A stretch of 64,000 nucleotides of DNA from Actinoalloteichus fjordicus. GTDB taxonomy: Bacteria; Actinomycetota; Actinomycetes; Mycobacteriales; Pseudonocardiaceae. Position numbers and translations under genes: made by a program. Location of the stretch: assembly GCF_001941625.1 (NCBI RefSeq), contig NZ_CP016076.1, forward strand, positions 4,092,001 through 4,156,000. Direction: 5' to 3'. The notes below the pieces were generated by a model. The model searched no databases. It was given only the letters and a program-made list of their open reading frames with translations, and was not told the origin of the DNA. Shown piece by piece: positions 29,888 to 38,196 of this stretch (position 1 is the first letter of the stretch; every line of letters starts with the position of its first letter).

Positions 29888-30028
29888 GACGGTTCAAGAC
29901 CGCAGTTGTGAAGATGCAACTGGACACGGCCTGTGTCGACGATGTATCGCCGGGATTCTCGCGGCATCGGGCACCGCCCGAGAAAAGCGGCGGCGAGGCC
30001 GGTCGAGTCCAGGAGGGAATCCATCACG

Positions 30029-30322
30029 ATGTCGGATATCCAGGCCCGAATGCTACTGCCGTCGTTGATCGAGGACCAGGTCACGAAGATCTGGAAGTCG
30101 GTCCTCGAAATGCCGGACGGACACTGTGACCGCACCTTCTTCGAGCTCCAGGGACAATCCATCTCGGCGATGCGGATCGTGGCTCGTGTGGAGGACGAAC
30201 TGGGCGTCGCCATGGACTTCGCCGTCCTCTTCGACGACCCGGACCTGCCGACGTTCGTCGCCGCCGTCATCGAGGCGGCGCGGGCAGCAGGCCGGATCGG
30301 CTCCGACTCGACCGGCGGATGA
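30029..30322 (+). CDS. Free-standing peptidyl carrier protein (SgcC2-like)
   Basis: A 97-residue acidic four-helix carrier protein. Ser44 in LQGQSISAMRIVARVEDEL is the 4'-phosphopantetheine site (LxGxS pattern), and the C-terminal FDDPDLPTFVAAV matches helix IV. In C-1027-type pathways this protein carries beta-tyrosine through chlorination and hydroxylation before condensation. The start at 30029 has AGGAGGG upstream; the frame is open for another 96 bases without signal. It is transcribed divergently from the adenylation gene. No phosphopantetheinyl transferase gene is seen in the window. Confidence 0.9.
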   Translation: MSDIQARMLLPSLIEDQVTKIWKSVLEMPDGHCDRTFFELQGQSISAMRIVARVEDELGVAMDFAVLFDDPDLPTFVAAVIEAARAAGRIGSDSTGG

Positions 30323-30478
30323 CGACGTCGCCGACCAGCGTCGACACCGCGCGCTTCGGCCAGCCAAGATACCCGGCCGTGATCATCTCCCCGATTCGAC
30401 CACCAGTTCGAAATGAAGCAACGACGAAGTGGGTGGTGAACTCACGCGTCGATAATCTGACTGGGCAAGGCCAGCTAG

Positions 30479-30504
30479 GGAGGAACGCGGGGAAGCGTTC
30501 CTCC
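30479..30504 (+). promoter_or_regulatory. Hairpin in the 5' leader of the secreted-protein gene
   Basis: A perfect 10-bp inverted repeat, GGAGGAACGC and GCGTTCCTCC around GGGGAA. It ends 20 bases before the ATG at 30525 and just upstream of the ribosome binding site (GAGGAG, about 30512). The left arm itself contains GGAGGA. It could stabilise the leader or modulate ribosome access of this highly expressed type of gene. It is too close to the start codon to be an ordinary terminator for the carrier gene, though a read-through attenuator is possible. Confidence 0.5.
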
Positions 30505-30524
30505 GCACTAGTGAGGAGTCACTG

Positions 30525-31061
30525 ATGCAGTTACGTAGTAAGCGGGTCGCAGCTCTTGCCGCTGGCGCGGTGATGGCTGCGGGAATCGCGACCACTTTCG
30601 GGGTCTCGGCCGCGAGCCCGGACAATTCCACGGCAGGCACCTCGCGGGTGACCTACAGCTGTGGCGACCCGAGTGCGCCGCGGGTCGAGGACATCAACGT
30701 CACCATCACGGCGCCTGCCAGCGCCGCAGTCGGTGACACCGTCACCGTCGAAGCGGGCACGCTTATTCTCGAAGGCGTGCCCTTCGACAGCCCGGCCGGT
30801 TCCTTCCACACCGAACTCGACATCACGCTCGGCGGCAGCGCGTCGGGGACGATCACCGCGACGGGCCTCTCCAATGAGGAGACCCCGGCGAACACGCCGA
30901 TTCCCTTCTCCGGCGGCGAGGTTGCGCTCACCCTCGATCAGGCGGGCGAGGTCAGCCTGACTCCCGGAATCATCCACTCCGTCGATGATGGATCGCAGTG
31001 CACGCTCGTCGGCGAGGCGGATGCCGCGGCGACGATCAGCGTCGGGGCCGCCCAGCCCTGA
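30525..31061 (+). CDS. Secreted two-cysteine beta-sandwich-like protein; candidate enediyne apoprotein
   Basis: A 178-residue protein with an N-terminal signal peptide: RSKR basic start, hydrophobic AALAAGAVMAAGIATTFG, likely cleavage after VSA near residue 30. The mature part of about 148 residues is acidic, rich in Thr, Val, Gly and Ser, predicted all-beta, and has just two Cys (YSCGDPS and GSQCTLV) suited to one disulfide. Acidity, size, secretion and location among beta-tyrosine genes fit a chromophore-binding apoprotein. It does not show the neocarzinostatin-family fold motifs, and maduropeptin precedes it as a case of an unrelated apoprotein. An alternative is a cell-surface protein of unknown role. 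A strong terminator follows. Confidence 0.7.
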   Translation: MQLRSKRVAALAAGAVMAAGIATTFGVSAASPDNSTAGTSRVTYSCGDPSAPRVEDINVTITAPASAAVGDTVTVEAGTLILEGVPFDSPAGSFHTELDITLGGSASGTITATGLSNEETPANTPIPFSGGEVALTLDQAGEVSLTPGIIHSVDDGSQCTLVGEADAAATISVGAAQP

Positions 31062-31092
31062 CGGCAGTCCCGCTGAATGATCCGATGAGACG

Positions 31093-31127
31093 ACGGGCCC
31101 CTCGCTCCAGTGGAGCGAGGGGCCCGT
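31093..31127. terminator. Strong bidirectional terminator
   Basis: A perfect 17-bp inverted repeat (arms ACGGGCCCCTCGCTCCA and TGGAGCGAGGGGCCCGT, one-base centre). It is 32 bases after the stop of the secreted protein gene and before the convergent monooxygenase gene ending at 31248. Confidence 0.88.
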
Positions 31128-31247
31128 CCGATTGCCGGTGGCCTGTCAGGCAGCTCGACGAGCCGACGACGCATCGTCGCGGGCTTCCCCGCGACGATGC
31201 CGTCTCTCACCTCGTCGGAACGCTCGTCGACACCGGTCGGACCGCAC

Positions 31248-32660
31248 TCACCTCGGTCGCCTGCCCCTGGCCCGTCTGCCGACGGACGGCGCGGTCCGCA
31301 ATGGTGCACCCTGGCGCGGCGGCGTACGCCACGCAGTGCGCAGCACGCCGAGGACGAGTCCCGGACGCATCAACGCCGCCGGCGGATCGACCAGACCTGC
31401 GACCCGCATGAACGCGGCGGTGAAACGTGCGTCGCGGGTTGCCGCGTCGTGCAGACGGCGCGAGAACACGTGCATCAGCCGCGTCGCGAGCGTCCGACGG
31501 CCCTCGACGCCGGGGAAGCCGAGGTCGACGCTGGTGGTCATCTCCCAAGCAGGTCGGATGATGGCCGCGACCTCCTGTTGGAAGGCGAGCGGATCGGGCG
31601 CGAAGCCGCGACGAAGCCGCGCGCGTAAGGCGAGAGCCTCCAACGCGGAGAGCGACTGCGCCTGGGCGTAGACCGGGTTGGGAGTGCACACGGCGTCGCC
31701 CATCACCAGAAACCGATCGGGCGCGGCGGTCAGCAGGTCGAAACGACGCCACATCGTGGTCGGGAACCGGAACAACGCGATGTCGTCGAGCGGCTCGGCA
31801 TCGACGATCGCCTCGTGGATCTCGGGGGCGGCGAGCGTCTTGACGAAGTCATTGAAACCGGCCTCGTCGGTCGGAGGATGGTCACCGAGGATGCCGTAGG
31901 TGGTCAGCTCCACTCGACCTCCGTCGGTCTTGGTGAAGATCGCGCCGCGTGGCAGCACCGGCGATGCCACCGGATTGATCGAATGATCGTCACCGAACGG
32001 ATCCGACCGGAGCCGGTAGTGCCTGCTCGCGTAACCGATGTCGACCTTGGTGCGCTGCTCGTCGACCTGCTGATAACCGAGTTCGACCAGCCATTTCGGC
32101 GACCGGGAGCCACGACCGGTCGTGTCGACCACGAGGTCGGCGTCGAGGGTCTCCTCCCCGGTGCCCTCGTTGCGCCGGTGAATCCGTGCACCCGTGACGC
32201 GTGATCCGTCCGGGGTGGCGGACAGTCCCACCACGTCGCACTCTTCGAGGAACGTAACGTTGGGCATGGCCTCCACTCGCCGCCGGACGTGGTATTCCAA
32301 CACCGGTCGTGTCGCGGCGACACAGCTCAGACCGGCCCGGACCTGCTTGAGTCGCCTTCCGTGGAAGTACCACCGCACGGTGCCTGCCAGGTCGGAGAAG
32401 GGGACGCCGTCGTCGGCCATCTCCTGGGTGATGCCGGGGAACAACTCCTCCAGCGCCTGATGTCCCCTCGCGAGCAGTCCGTTGATGTGGCGAGTCTGCG
32501 GAGCGCCACGCCGCCATTCCCGCACTCCGATCAGCCGATCACGATCCACCAGGACCACCTCGCGATAAGAAGGGGCGAGAGCGGCGGCGGCGAATAGTCC
32601 GGTGATGCTTCCGCCGAGCACGACGGCACGGCCTGCGATCACGCTACTCAAAGCAGTCAT
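31248..32660 (-). CDS. FAD-dependent monooxygenase (PHBH-like fold), paralog of 35410-36807
   Basis: A 470-residue flavoprotein. RAVVLGGSITGLFAAAAL is the dinucleotide-binding loop (GGSxxG variant), RPVLEYHVRRRV the substrate-domain strand, DLVVDTTGRGSRSPKWL a conserved block, and RFLVMGDAVCTPNPVY the second FAD motif. Where the family normally continues GQG after NPVY, this protein reads AQAQS, whereas its paralog at 35410 keeps GQGMS. That may weaken flavin binding or mark a changed role. The two share block order throughout (GAPxTRH, HxRGHxALEELFPG, INPVASP, ILGDHPPT), showing an old duplication. The substrate is unknown; epoxidation or hydroxylation of the enediyne or aryl unit is plausible. 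Confidence 0.82.
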   Translation of the reverse strand: MTALSSVIAGRAVVLGGSITGLFAAAALAPSYREVVLVDRDRLIGVREWRRGAPQTRHINGLLARGHQALEELFPGITQEMADDGVPFSDLAGTVRWYFHGRRLKQVRAGLSCVAATRPVLEYHVRRRVEAMPNVTFLEECDVVGLSATPDGSRVTGARIHRRNEGTGEETLDADLVVDTTGRGSRSPKWLVELGYQQVDEQRTKVDIGYASRHYRLRSDPFGDDHSINPVASPVLPRGAIFTKTDGGRVELTTYGILGDHPPTDEAGFNDFVKTLAAPEIHEAIVDAEPLDDIALFRFPTTMWRRFDLLTAAPDRFLVMGDAVCTPNPVYAQAQSLSALEALALRARLRRGFAPDPLAFQQEVAAIIRPAWEMTTSVDLGFPGVEGRRTLATRLMHVFSRRLHDAATRDARFTAAFMRVAGLVDPPAALMRPGLVLGVLRTAWRTPPRQGAPLRTAPSVGRRARGRRPR

Positions 32661-33112
32661 CTCCTTCGGCGCCGACCCGAGTCGGCCGTTCGGTCATGAC
32701 CGGCGAGAACGCGACCAGCAACCCGCAATCGGACCGCAGACTCATCTCGGGATTGCGGCGACGGCGGAACCGGGGCGTGCTCGTCGGACTTCCGCGCGCT
32801 GGTCGACCTCGAATGATGAGGCACGGCGGCGGGCGATCGCGCCCGACGTCACCCCAGCGACACCGTCGCATCGTCACAGTCCGACGACGTCGACCACACC
32901 TCTTGACGTGCCCATTCACCAGGTTCGCAGCAGCGGCGGGCTTCCCCGCTTCATCGACTCCGCGAGATCGCAATCGAAGAGATGCGGCGGATTCCCCGTA
33001 GGCGAGACGATGTGTCCTCGCCAGCCCCGTCATCGAATTCCTCGATTACCAGGACGACGCCGTCGAATTCGTCGTCGTCGAGATCTCCGAAATCTTCGCG
33101 AGGGAGAACAGC
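32661..33112. promoter_or_regulatory. Divergent promoter region, no gene seen
   Basis: This 452-base interval separates two divergent operons. It is somewhat less GC-rich than the coding flanks. Frames across it are short or Arg/Thr-rich without a ribosome binding site plus recognisable domain. AGGGAG at 33101-33106 is the ribosome binding site for the GTG at 33113. No clear palindrome was found. Confidence 0.4.
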
Positions 33113-34294
33113 GTGTCGCACAGCCACCCGCCATCGAGGGCCGAGCTGATTCGCCGAGCCTCGGATCTGGTGCCGACCCTGCAACGGAACAGCACCTCCC
33201 ATGAGGACGAACGTCGCCTCCACGACGAGACCATAGAAGCGCTCACCGCCGCAGGTGTCTTCCGAATGCGGGTGCCTGCTCGCTACGGCGGATACGAGAG
33301 CGACGCCGGGACCCTCGTCGAGGTCGCGGGTGCGTTGGGGCGGGGCGACGGCGCCGCGTCCTGGGTCACCTCGGTCAGCTGGATCACGACGTGGATGGCC
33401 GGGCTGTTCCCCGACAAGGTGCAGGACGAGATCTTCGCGTCACCCGACGTCCGGACCTGCGGAACCCTGAGTCCCAGTGCGACGGCCGTCACCGCGACCG
33501 ACGGGTTCGTCGTCACTGGACGATGGGGCTTCATCAGCGGCGCGCCGCACAGTCACTGGCAGGTCGTCATCGCGATGAACCCGCAGCAGGAGGGCCCGCC
33601 GCTGCCGATCATGGCGATCGTGCCGATGACCGACCTCACGATCGTCGACGACTGGTTCACCTCCGGACTACGGGGAACCGGCAGTGTCACCACGGTCGCC
33701 GAGGAGGTCTTCATCCCGCGAGACCGGGTCCTGCCGCTGCCCGCCGTACTCCGCGAGCAGTACGGGTCCCAGCGGAACGCCGCCTCCTCGATCTTCCGCG
33801 CCCCGCTGATCCCCACTGCCGCCGTGTCGTCGGTCGGCACCGCCATCGGCCTCGCCCACGCCGCCCGTACCGCCTTCCTTGAGCGGCTGCCCGATCGCAA
33901 GATCACGTACACCGACTATCCGAGTCAGGCCGAGGCGCCGCTGACTCATCGGCTGCTGGCCGACGCCGCGCTGCGCATCGACGCGGCGGAGTTTCACGCC
34001 CGCAGGCTCGCCGAGTTGATCGATGCCAAGGGCGAGGCCGATGAGGTGTGGACGACACGGGAACGGGTGGGCGCCCGCGCAGACCTGGGGCGGTCGTGCC
34101 AGCTCGCGAAGGAGGCCGTCGACATCCTCGCGTCGGCGAGCGGCGGCTCCTCGGTGTACAGCTCGGTTCCGATTCAACACATCCAACGCGACATCCAGGC
34201 GATCAGCCTGCACGCGCTCATCAATCCGGACACGAACCTGGAGCTGTACGGGCGAGTCCTGTGCGACCTCGAACCCAACACCCTCTACATCTGA
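33113..34294 (+). CDS. Acyl-CoA-dehydrogenase-fold flavin monooxygenase
   Basis: A 393-residue protein of the group D flavin monooxygenases (HpaH/DszC/TdsC-like). ALTAAGVFRMRVPARYGGYE is the N-terminal helical domain motif, GDGAASWVTSVSWITTWM and CGTLSPSATA the middle region, and GRWGFISGAPHSHWQVV the beta-domain flavin region. GSVTTVAEEVFIPRDRVL and a C-terminal four-helix domain follow. Such enzymes use reduced flavin and O2 to hydroxylate or N/S-oxidise substrates. The start is GTG with AGGGAG upstream. It begins a three-gene plus-strand unit with the alcohol dehydrogenase (29 bases later) and FAD monooxygenase. The substrate is unknown. Confidence 0.8.
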   Translation: MSHSHPPSRAELIRRASDLVPTLQRNSTSHEDERRLHDETIEALTAAGVFRMRVPARYGGYESDAGTLVEVAGALGRGDGAASWVTSVSWITTWMAGLFPDKVQDEIFASPDVRTCGTLSPSATAVTATDGFVVTGRWGFISGAPHSHWQVVIAMNPQQEGPPLPIMAIVPMTDLTIVDDWFTSGLRGTGSVTTVAEEVFIPRDRVLPLPAVLREQYGSQRNAASSIFRAPLIPTAAVSSVGTAIGLAHAARTAFLERLPDRKITYTDYPSQAEAPLTHRLLADAALRIDAAEFHARRLAELIDAKGEADEVWTTRERVGARADLGRSCQLAKEAVDILASASGGSSVYSSVPIQHIQRDIQAISLHALINPDTNLELYGRVLCDLEPNTLYI

Positions 34295-34323
34295 CCCGCA
34301 AACCGGACGTGAGGCGGCTGACG

Positions 34324-35346
34324 ATGAGAACCGTGGTCATTCCGGCGGCTGGCGCCGACTGGGAACTTCGCCAGACACCGAGGCCGAGCCCCGGACCGGG
34401 CGAGGTGCTGATTCGGGTCCGTGCTTCGGCGATCTGTCACAACGACGTGCTGGCCGGGCTGGGCATCCTCCCGTTCCCGTCGACATCGCCCGCCATCCCC
34501 GGTCACGAACCGGCAGGCGACGTGGTCGAAGTCGGCGCCGGAGTCACGTCCCGGCAGGTGGGCGACCGGGTCGGCGTCACCTGGATTCAAGGCGTCTGCG
34601 GACGATGTGCGCAGTGCAGGCGCGACAGCCGACTGTCCGGCCGCGCGGCGTTCTCCTGCGCCGCACCGGCGACGACGGGCTTCACCGCGCCAGGCGGACA
34701 GGCGGAATGGCTCCTCGCTCCGGCGGCGGGCACGGTCCTCCTGCCCGCCGACCTGAGCTACGAGCTGGCCGCGCCGATGCTGTGCTCCGGGTACACCGCC
34801 TGGAGCGCACTGAGCGTCGGGGCGCCTCGGCCCGGCGAGCGCGTCGCGGTGCTCGGCATCGGAGGCATCGGGCATCTCGCGGTTCAGTTCGCCGCTGCCG
34901 CCGGGTTCGAGACCGTCGCCATCACCCGGTCATCCGACAAACACGCGATCGCAGCGGATCTCGGTGCCACGCTCGTTCTCGGCAGCGGCACGGAACTCGA
35001 CGCGGCAGGCGGCGCCGACGTGATCCTGGCGACCGCACCGTCCTACTCCAGTGCAGGCGAAGCGATGCGCGGACTGCGGCCGGGCGGTCGCATGGTGCTG
35101 GCGGGCATCGACGGCCGGGAGCCCTTCAGCATCCCGCCGGACCTGGCTCGGCCGTTCTTCGCGCACGGACAACAGATCCTCGGTGCAACACACGGTGGGA
35201 TGGAGCACCTGGCACTGGCGCTCGCCTCGGCCGCAGCAGGCGAGGTGACGCCCCGGATCGAGGTGTTCGCTCCCGAGCAGATCGCGCAGGCCGCAGCCGC
35301 GGTGGCGACGGGCTCCGTCCGCTTCCGCGCCGTCGTCGCCTACTGA
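34324..35346 (+). CDS. Medium-chain (zinc-type) alcohol dehydrogenase
   Basis: A 340-residue MDR protein. The catalytic zinc region has ICHND and GHEPAGDVVEVG, and the Rossmann domain has VLGIGGIGHLAVQFA. The structural-zinc loop starts CGRCAQC, but the expected fourth Cys (normally seven residues later) is replaced; the next Cys lies farther on in AAFSCAAP. The structural zinc site may thus be absent or rearranged. Start 34324 was chosen because it gives the normal MDR N-terminus; the ribosome binding site is weak (GGCGG). It lies between two oxygenase genes, so it may oxidise an alcohol made by one of them. Confidence 0.82.
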   Translation: MRTVVIPAAGADWELRQTPRPSPGPGEVLIRVRASAICHNDVLAGLGILPFPSTSPAIPGHEPAGDVVEVGAGVTSRQVGDRVGVTWIQGVCGRCAQCRRDSRLSGRAAFSCAAPATTGFTAPGGQAEWLLAPAAGTVLLPADLSYELAAPMLCSGYTAWSALSVGAPRPGERVAVLGIGGIGHLAVQFAAAAGFETVAITRSSDKHAIAADLGATLVLGSGTELDAAGGADVILATAPSYSSAGEAMRGLRPGGRMVLAGIDGREPFSIPPDLARPFFAHGQQILGATHGGMEHLALALASAAAGEVTPRIEVFAPEQIAQAAAAVATGSVRFRAVVAY

Positions 35347-35409
35347 ACAAGTCGTCAGTTTCCAGTACGGGCGCGGCACAGGCACGCGCGGGATCAGGAG
35401 GTCGAACCG

Positions 35410-36807
35410 ATGGCCGGTCAGGTCGGGAGACGCGCCGTGGTGCTGGGCGGAAGCATGGCGGGGTGTCTCGCCGCCCGCGCCCTCGCCGAGCACTACGCCG
35501 AGGTCGTGGTCGTGGAACGGGACACCATACTCGGGGTGGACGGACCACGCCGAGGTGCACCGCACACCCGACACGCACACGGACTGCACGCCCGAGGCCA
35601 TCTCGCGTTGGAGGAGCTGTTCCCCGGCCTCACCGACGAGCTGGTGGCAACGGGTGTTCCGACGGGCGATCTCGGCGAGATGCGCTGGTACTTCAATGCT
35701 CGACGGCTGAGCCCGGCTCGAACCGGACTCACCTCGGTCACCGCGCCGAGACCGGTACTCGAACACCACGTCCGGGCCAGGGTCGCGGAACTGCCGAACG
35801 TGACGTTCCTCGAACGGCATCGCATCCTCGGGCTCCGGGCAGCGACCTCCCGGAGCCGGATCGTGGGCGTTCGGGTGCAGTCAGACGAGGCGACGGCCGA
35901 GGAGCTGCTCGATGCAGACCTGGTCGTCGATGCGACCGGCCGGGGCTCGCGCACCCCGGTCTGGTTACAGGAGTTGGGCTACTCTCGGCCGGACGAAGAC
36001 AGGGTGAAGATCGACCTCGCCTACACGACCAGGCACTATCGGACTCGCCCGGAGTGGTTCGACGGGGTGCAGTCGATCAACCCGGTGGCGTCCCCCGCGC
36101 ACCCCCGAGGCGCGTTCTTCGGCCAGGTCGGCCGCGACGTGTGCGTCCTGTCGCTGACGGGTCTGCTCGGCGACCATCCGCCGACCGAACCCGAGGCGTT
36201 CCTGGAGTTCGTCCGATCGCTGCCGATCCCGGAGATCTACACGGCGGTCCGGGAAGGCGAGCCGCTCGACGACCCGGTGTCGTTCCGCTTCCCCACCAGC
36301 GTCCGACGTCGTTACGAGCGGCTGGCACGGTTCCCGGAGCGGCTGTTGGTGCTGGGTGACGCCGTGTGCAGCTTCAATCCCGTCTACGGTCAGGGTATGA
36401 GCGTCGCGGCCATCGAGACGTTGACGCTTCTCGATCACCTTCGACTGGGCACGCCGCCCGTCCCGCAGCGGTTCTTCGCCGACGTCGCCAGGGTTGTCGA
36501 CGCGCCGTGGGACGTCTCGGCGGGCGGGGATCTGGACTTCCCCGATGCGGAGGGTCCCAGGTCGGTGAAGACCAAGGTCGTCAACGCGTACATGGCACGG
36601 TTGCAGTATGCGGCGAGCAAGGACGCGGGGATCACCGACGCCTTCATGCGTGTCGCCGGACTCGTGGATCCTCCGCAGGCCCTGCTACGCCCGAAGACGG
36701 TCCTGCGGGTCCTGCGACACGCGGTACGCAGGCCGCCGCCGGGCGAGTCCCGATCGGCCGCGCCGCAGCCCGAGTCACCGCGCACGTCACCGGCCGAATC
36801 GGAGTGA
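35410..36807 (+). CDS. FAD-dependent monooxygenase (PHBH-like fold)
   Basis: A 465-residue protein. RAVVLGGSMAGCLAARAL is the FAD loop, DLVVDATGRGSRTPVWL a conserved middle block, and RLLVLGDAVCSFNPVYGQG the full second flavin motif. It is a paralog of the protein at 31248-32660 over its whole length and has the more canonical residues. AGGAGG precedes the ATG. It is the third gene of the plus-strand oxygenase unit. Such enzymes hydroxylate or epoxidise with NAD(P)H and O2; no cluster-specific substrate can be named. Confidence 0.85.
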   Translation: MAGQVGRRAVVLGGSMAGCLAARALAEHYAEVVVVERDTILGVDGPRRGAPHTRHAHGLHARGHLALEELFPGLTDELVATGVPTGDLGEMRWYFNARRLSPARTGLTSVTAPRPVLEHHVRARVAELPNVTFLERHRILGLRAATSRSRIVGVRVQSDEATAEELLDADLVVDATGRGSRTPVWLQELGYSRPDEDRVKIDLAYTTRHYRTRPEWFDGVQSINPVASPAHPRGAFFGQVGRDVCVLSLTGLLGDHPPTEPEAFLEFVRSLPIPEIYTAVREGEPLDDPVSFRFPTSVRRRYERLARFPERLLVLGDAVCSFNPVYGQGMSVAAIETLTLLDHLRLGTPPVPQRFFADVARVVDAPWDVSAGGDLDFPDAEGPRSVKTKVVNAYMARLQYAASKDAGITDAFMRVAGLVDPPQALLRPKTVLRVLRHAVRRPPPGESRSAAPQPESPRTSPAESE

Positions 36808-37218
36808 CGGGCGCCGCAGGCGTCGCGTCCCGGCATACCGACGGCAGTCGTCACACGATCCGCGTGATGACTGTCGTCGAACCGGGATCGAACACCGTCC
36901 GCGGAGCGGCGTTCCATCGGGACGGCCTGCACTACGCGCCCCGCGTGACCAGGCAGGCGTGCTCCACCGCCTTCGGCTGACGGGCGATCTCGGCCGACTG
37001 ATGTCGACGGCCGCAGCGAGCCCCGCCATCCCCGGCTCACCCTTCTCACGACCGGACGTCTGTGCGCGCCGAACAGGATCGGCGAGCGCCGCGAAGGTAC
37101 GGCCGAGCAGCGCCGGACTGTTTCCGTCACTCCCGGATCGCCGGTCCCGACGCCCCTCCCTCGCCAGTTCCGAGCCGTGTCGAGGGCCCCCGATCGACGA
37201 CAGCCCACCGACTCCGGT
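36808..37218. other. Intergenic region carrying only the ArsR relic
   Basis: 411 bases between the monooxygenase and the convergent RibD-C-domain gene. Apart from the decayed ArsR copy at 36886-37122, no gene or terminator was recognised. Confidence 0.5.
36886..37122 (-). pseudogene. Decayed ArsR-family regulator (frameshift, stop, lost start codon)
   Basis: On the minus strand, SPALLGRTFAALADPVRRA from 37119 aligns without gaps to SPELLDRTFAALADPTRRA of the ArsR protein at 321-677, and after 14 residues LAAAVDISRP aligns to LAAPFDISQP. A frameshift follows: the homology continues in another frame as RQPKAVEHACLVTRGA, matching SKHLKVLERAGLVVRG. A TAG stop comes next, then CRPSRWNAAP, matching RRPSRLNRVP. 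The start codon position reads AAC. It is therefore a dead duplicate or transferred relative of the intact gene. No SRPBCC partner remnant was seen beside it. Confidence 0.8.
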
Positions 37219-37788
37219 CTACCGGACGACGCGCAGCACGATCGTCAGCCCGGACACGTCCAGGACCTGGAGCCGGACCGGCGAGCCGCCCGGCCGGTCG
37301 AACAGTCGGACGCCGTCGCCGAGCAGGACCGGCGCGATGGACACGAGCAGCTCGTCGAGCAGACCCGCCTCGATGCACTGGCGGGCGACGTCGGCGCCGA
37401 GCACGCCCACGATCTTGTCGCCCGCGGCCGCTCTCGCGGCGGCCACGGCGCCGTGAAGATCGTCCGAGAAGGTGACGTCGACTTCCGGTTCGGCGGGGAC
37501 GTGGTGGGTCAGCACGAAGGTCGGCCCGCTCCACTGGCCGCCGTAGGCGCCCTCGCTGTCGGTGCCCTTGTTCGGGTCGTCGCCTCGAAAGGTCCGATTG
37601 CCCACGAGGACGGCGCCGATGGCGGGGACGAGGTCGTCCGTCAGATCGGCGGCGGAGTCGAGGTCGGAGGCCGTGTCGGACTGGACGGCCGCGGAGCTCG
37701 CGTATTCGGTCAGCCAGGACATGTCGCCCGCCGCTCCCGCGATGAAGCCGTCCAACGACATCGTGCACTGGTACTGCAGGCGGCTCAT
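37219..37788 (-). CDS. RibD C-terminal/dihydrofolate-reductase-like domain protein
   Basis: A 189-residue protein. YQCTMSLDGFIAG is the N-terminal hallmark of the RibD_C/YyaP branch of DHFR-like reductases, GAVLVGNRTFRGDDP and GPTFVLTHHVP follow, and KIVGVLGADVARQCIEAGLLDELLVSIAPVLLGDGVRLF is the typical C-terminal half. These are NADPH-binding stand-alone proteins of mostly unknown function. Start 37788 is supported by AAGGAGAC. The dead ArsR copy lies just downstream; ArsR genes often accompany this family, so the two may once have formed a unit. Probably not a biosynthetic gene. Confidence 0.85.
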   Translation of the reverse strand: MSRLQYQCTMSLDGFIAGAAGDMSWLTEYASSAAVQSDTASDLDSAADLTDDLVPAIGAVLVGNRTFRGDDPNKGTDSEGAYGGQWSGPTFVLTHHVPAEPEVDVTFSDDLHGAVAAARAAAGDKIVGVLGADVARQCIEAGLLDELLVSIAPVLLGDGVRLFDRPGGSPVRLQVLDVSGLTIVLRVVR

Positions 37789-38196
37789 GAGCTGTCTCCT
37801 TCGTTGCGGATGCTCGGTCGGCGGCATTGAAAACCGCGCTGCGCCCGAGATCGCGCCGGATCGACGAGCCGTCATCGTGATCGGCCCAGCCAGGAGCGTA
37901 CGGTCGGGGACCGACCGCCGCCCTTCGCTACCCAGCGTGACCAGCTTCCTCGATCGGCGCTGACATGCCTCACTCTTTCTGGTGGCCGCGAATTATTTCA
38001 GGGACGCACCAGACACCGCCTGGCATAGTAGGCGATGGAGATCATCTCCGCCCCGCCGGAAGCAGGAAGTCGGCAGCCGCCGCTCGAATCGACAGCCCGA
38101 AAGCCCGCTCGACGACAGCGGACTTCGGCGACTCCTGCCTGCCATGGCGAGGAATCTCCATTCCCTGTCCGAAGCCTGATGAAAAGCGAGAGGTCA
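37789..38196. other. Divergent intergenic region, no gene seen
   Basis: 408 bases between the divergent RibD-C-domain and EF-hand genes. No open frame with a domain, no clear palindrome and no RNA gene were recognised. Confidence 0.4.

Noticed and set aside
30525-31061. Secreted protein as a neocarzinostatin-family apoprotein
   Set aside because: It is longer, has one rather than two possible disulfides, and none of the family's sequence landmarks; only a functional analogy is proposed.
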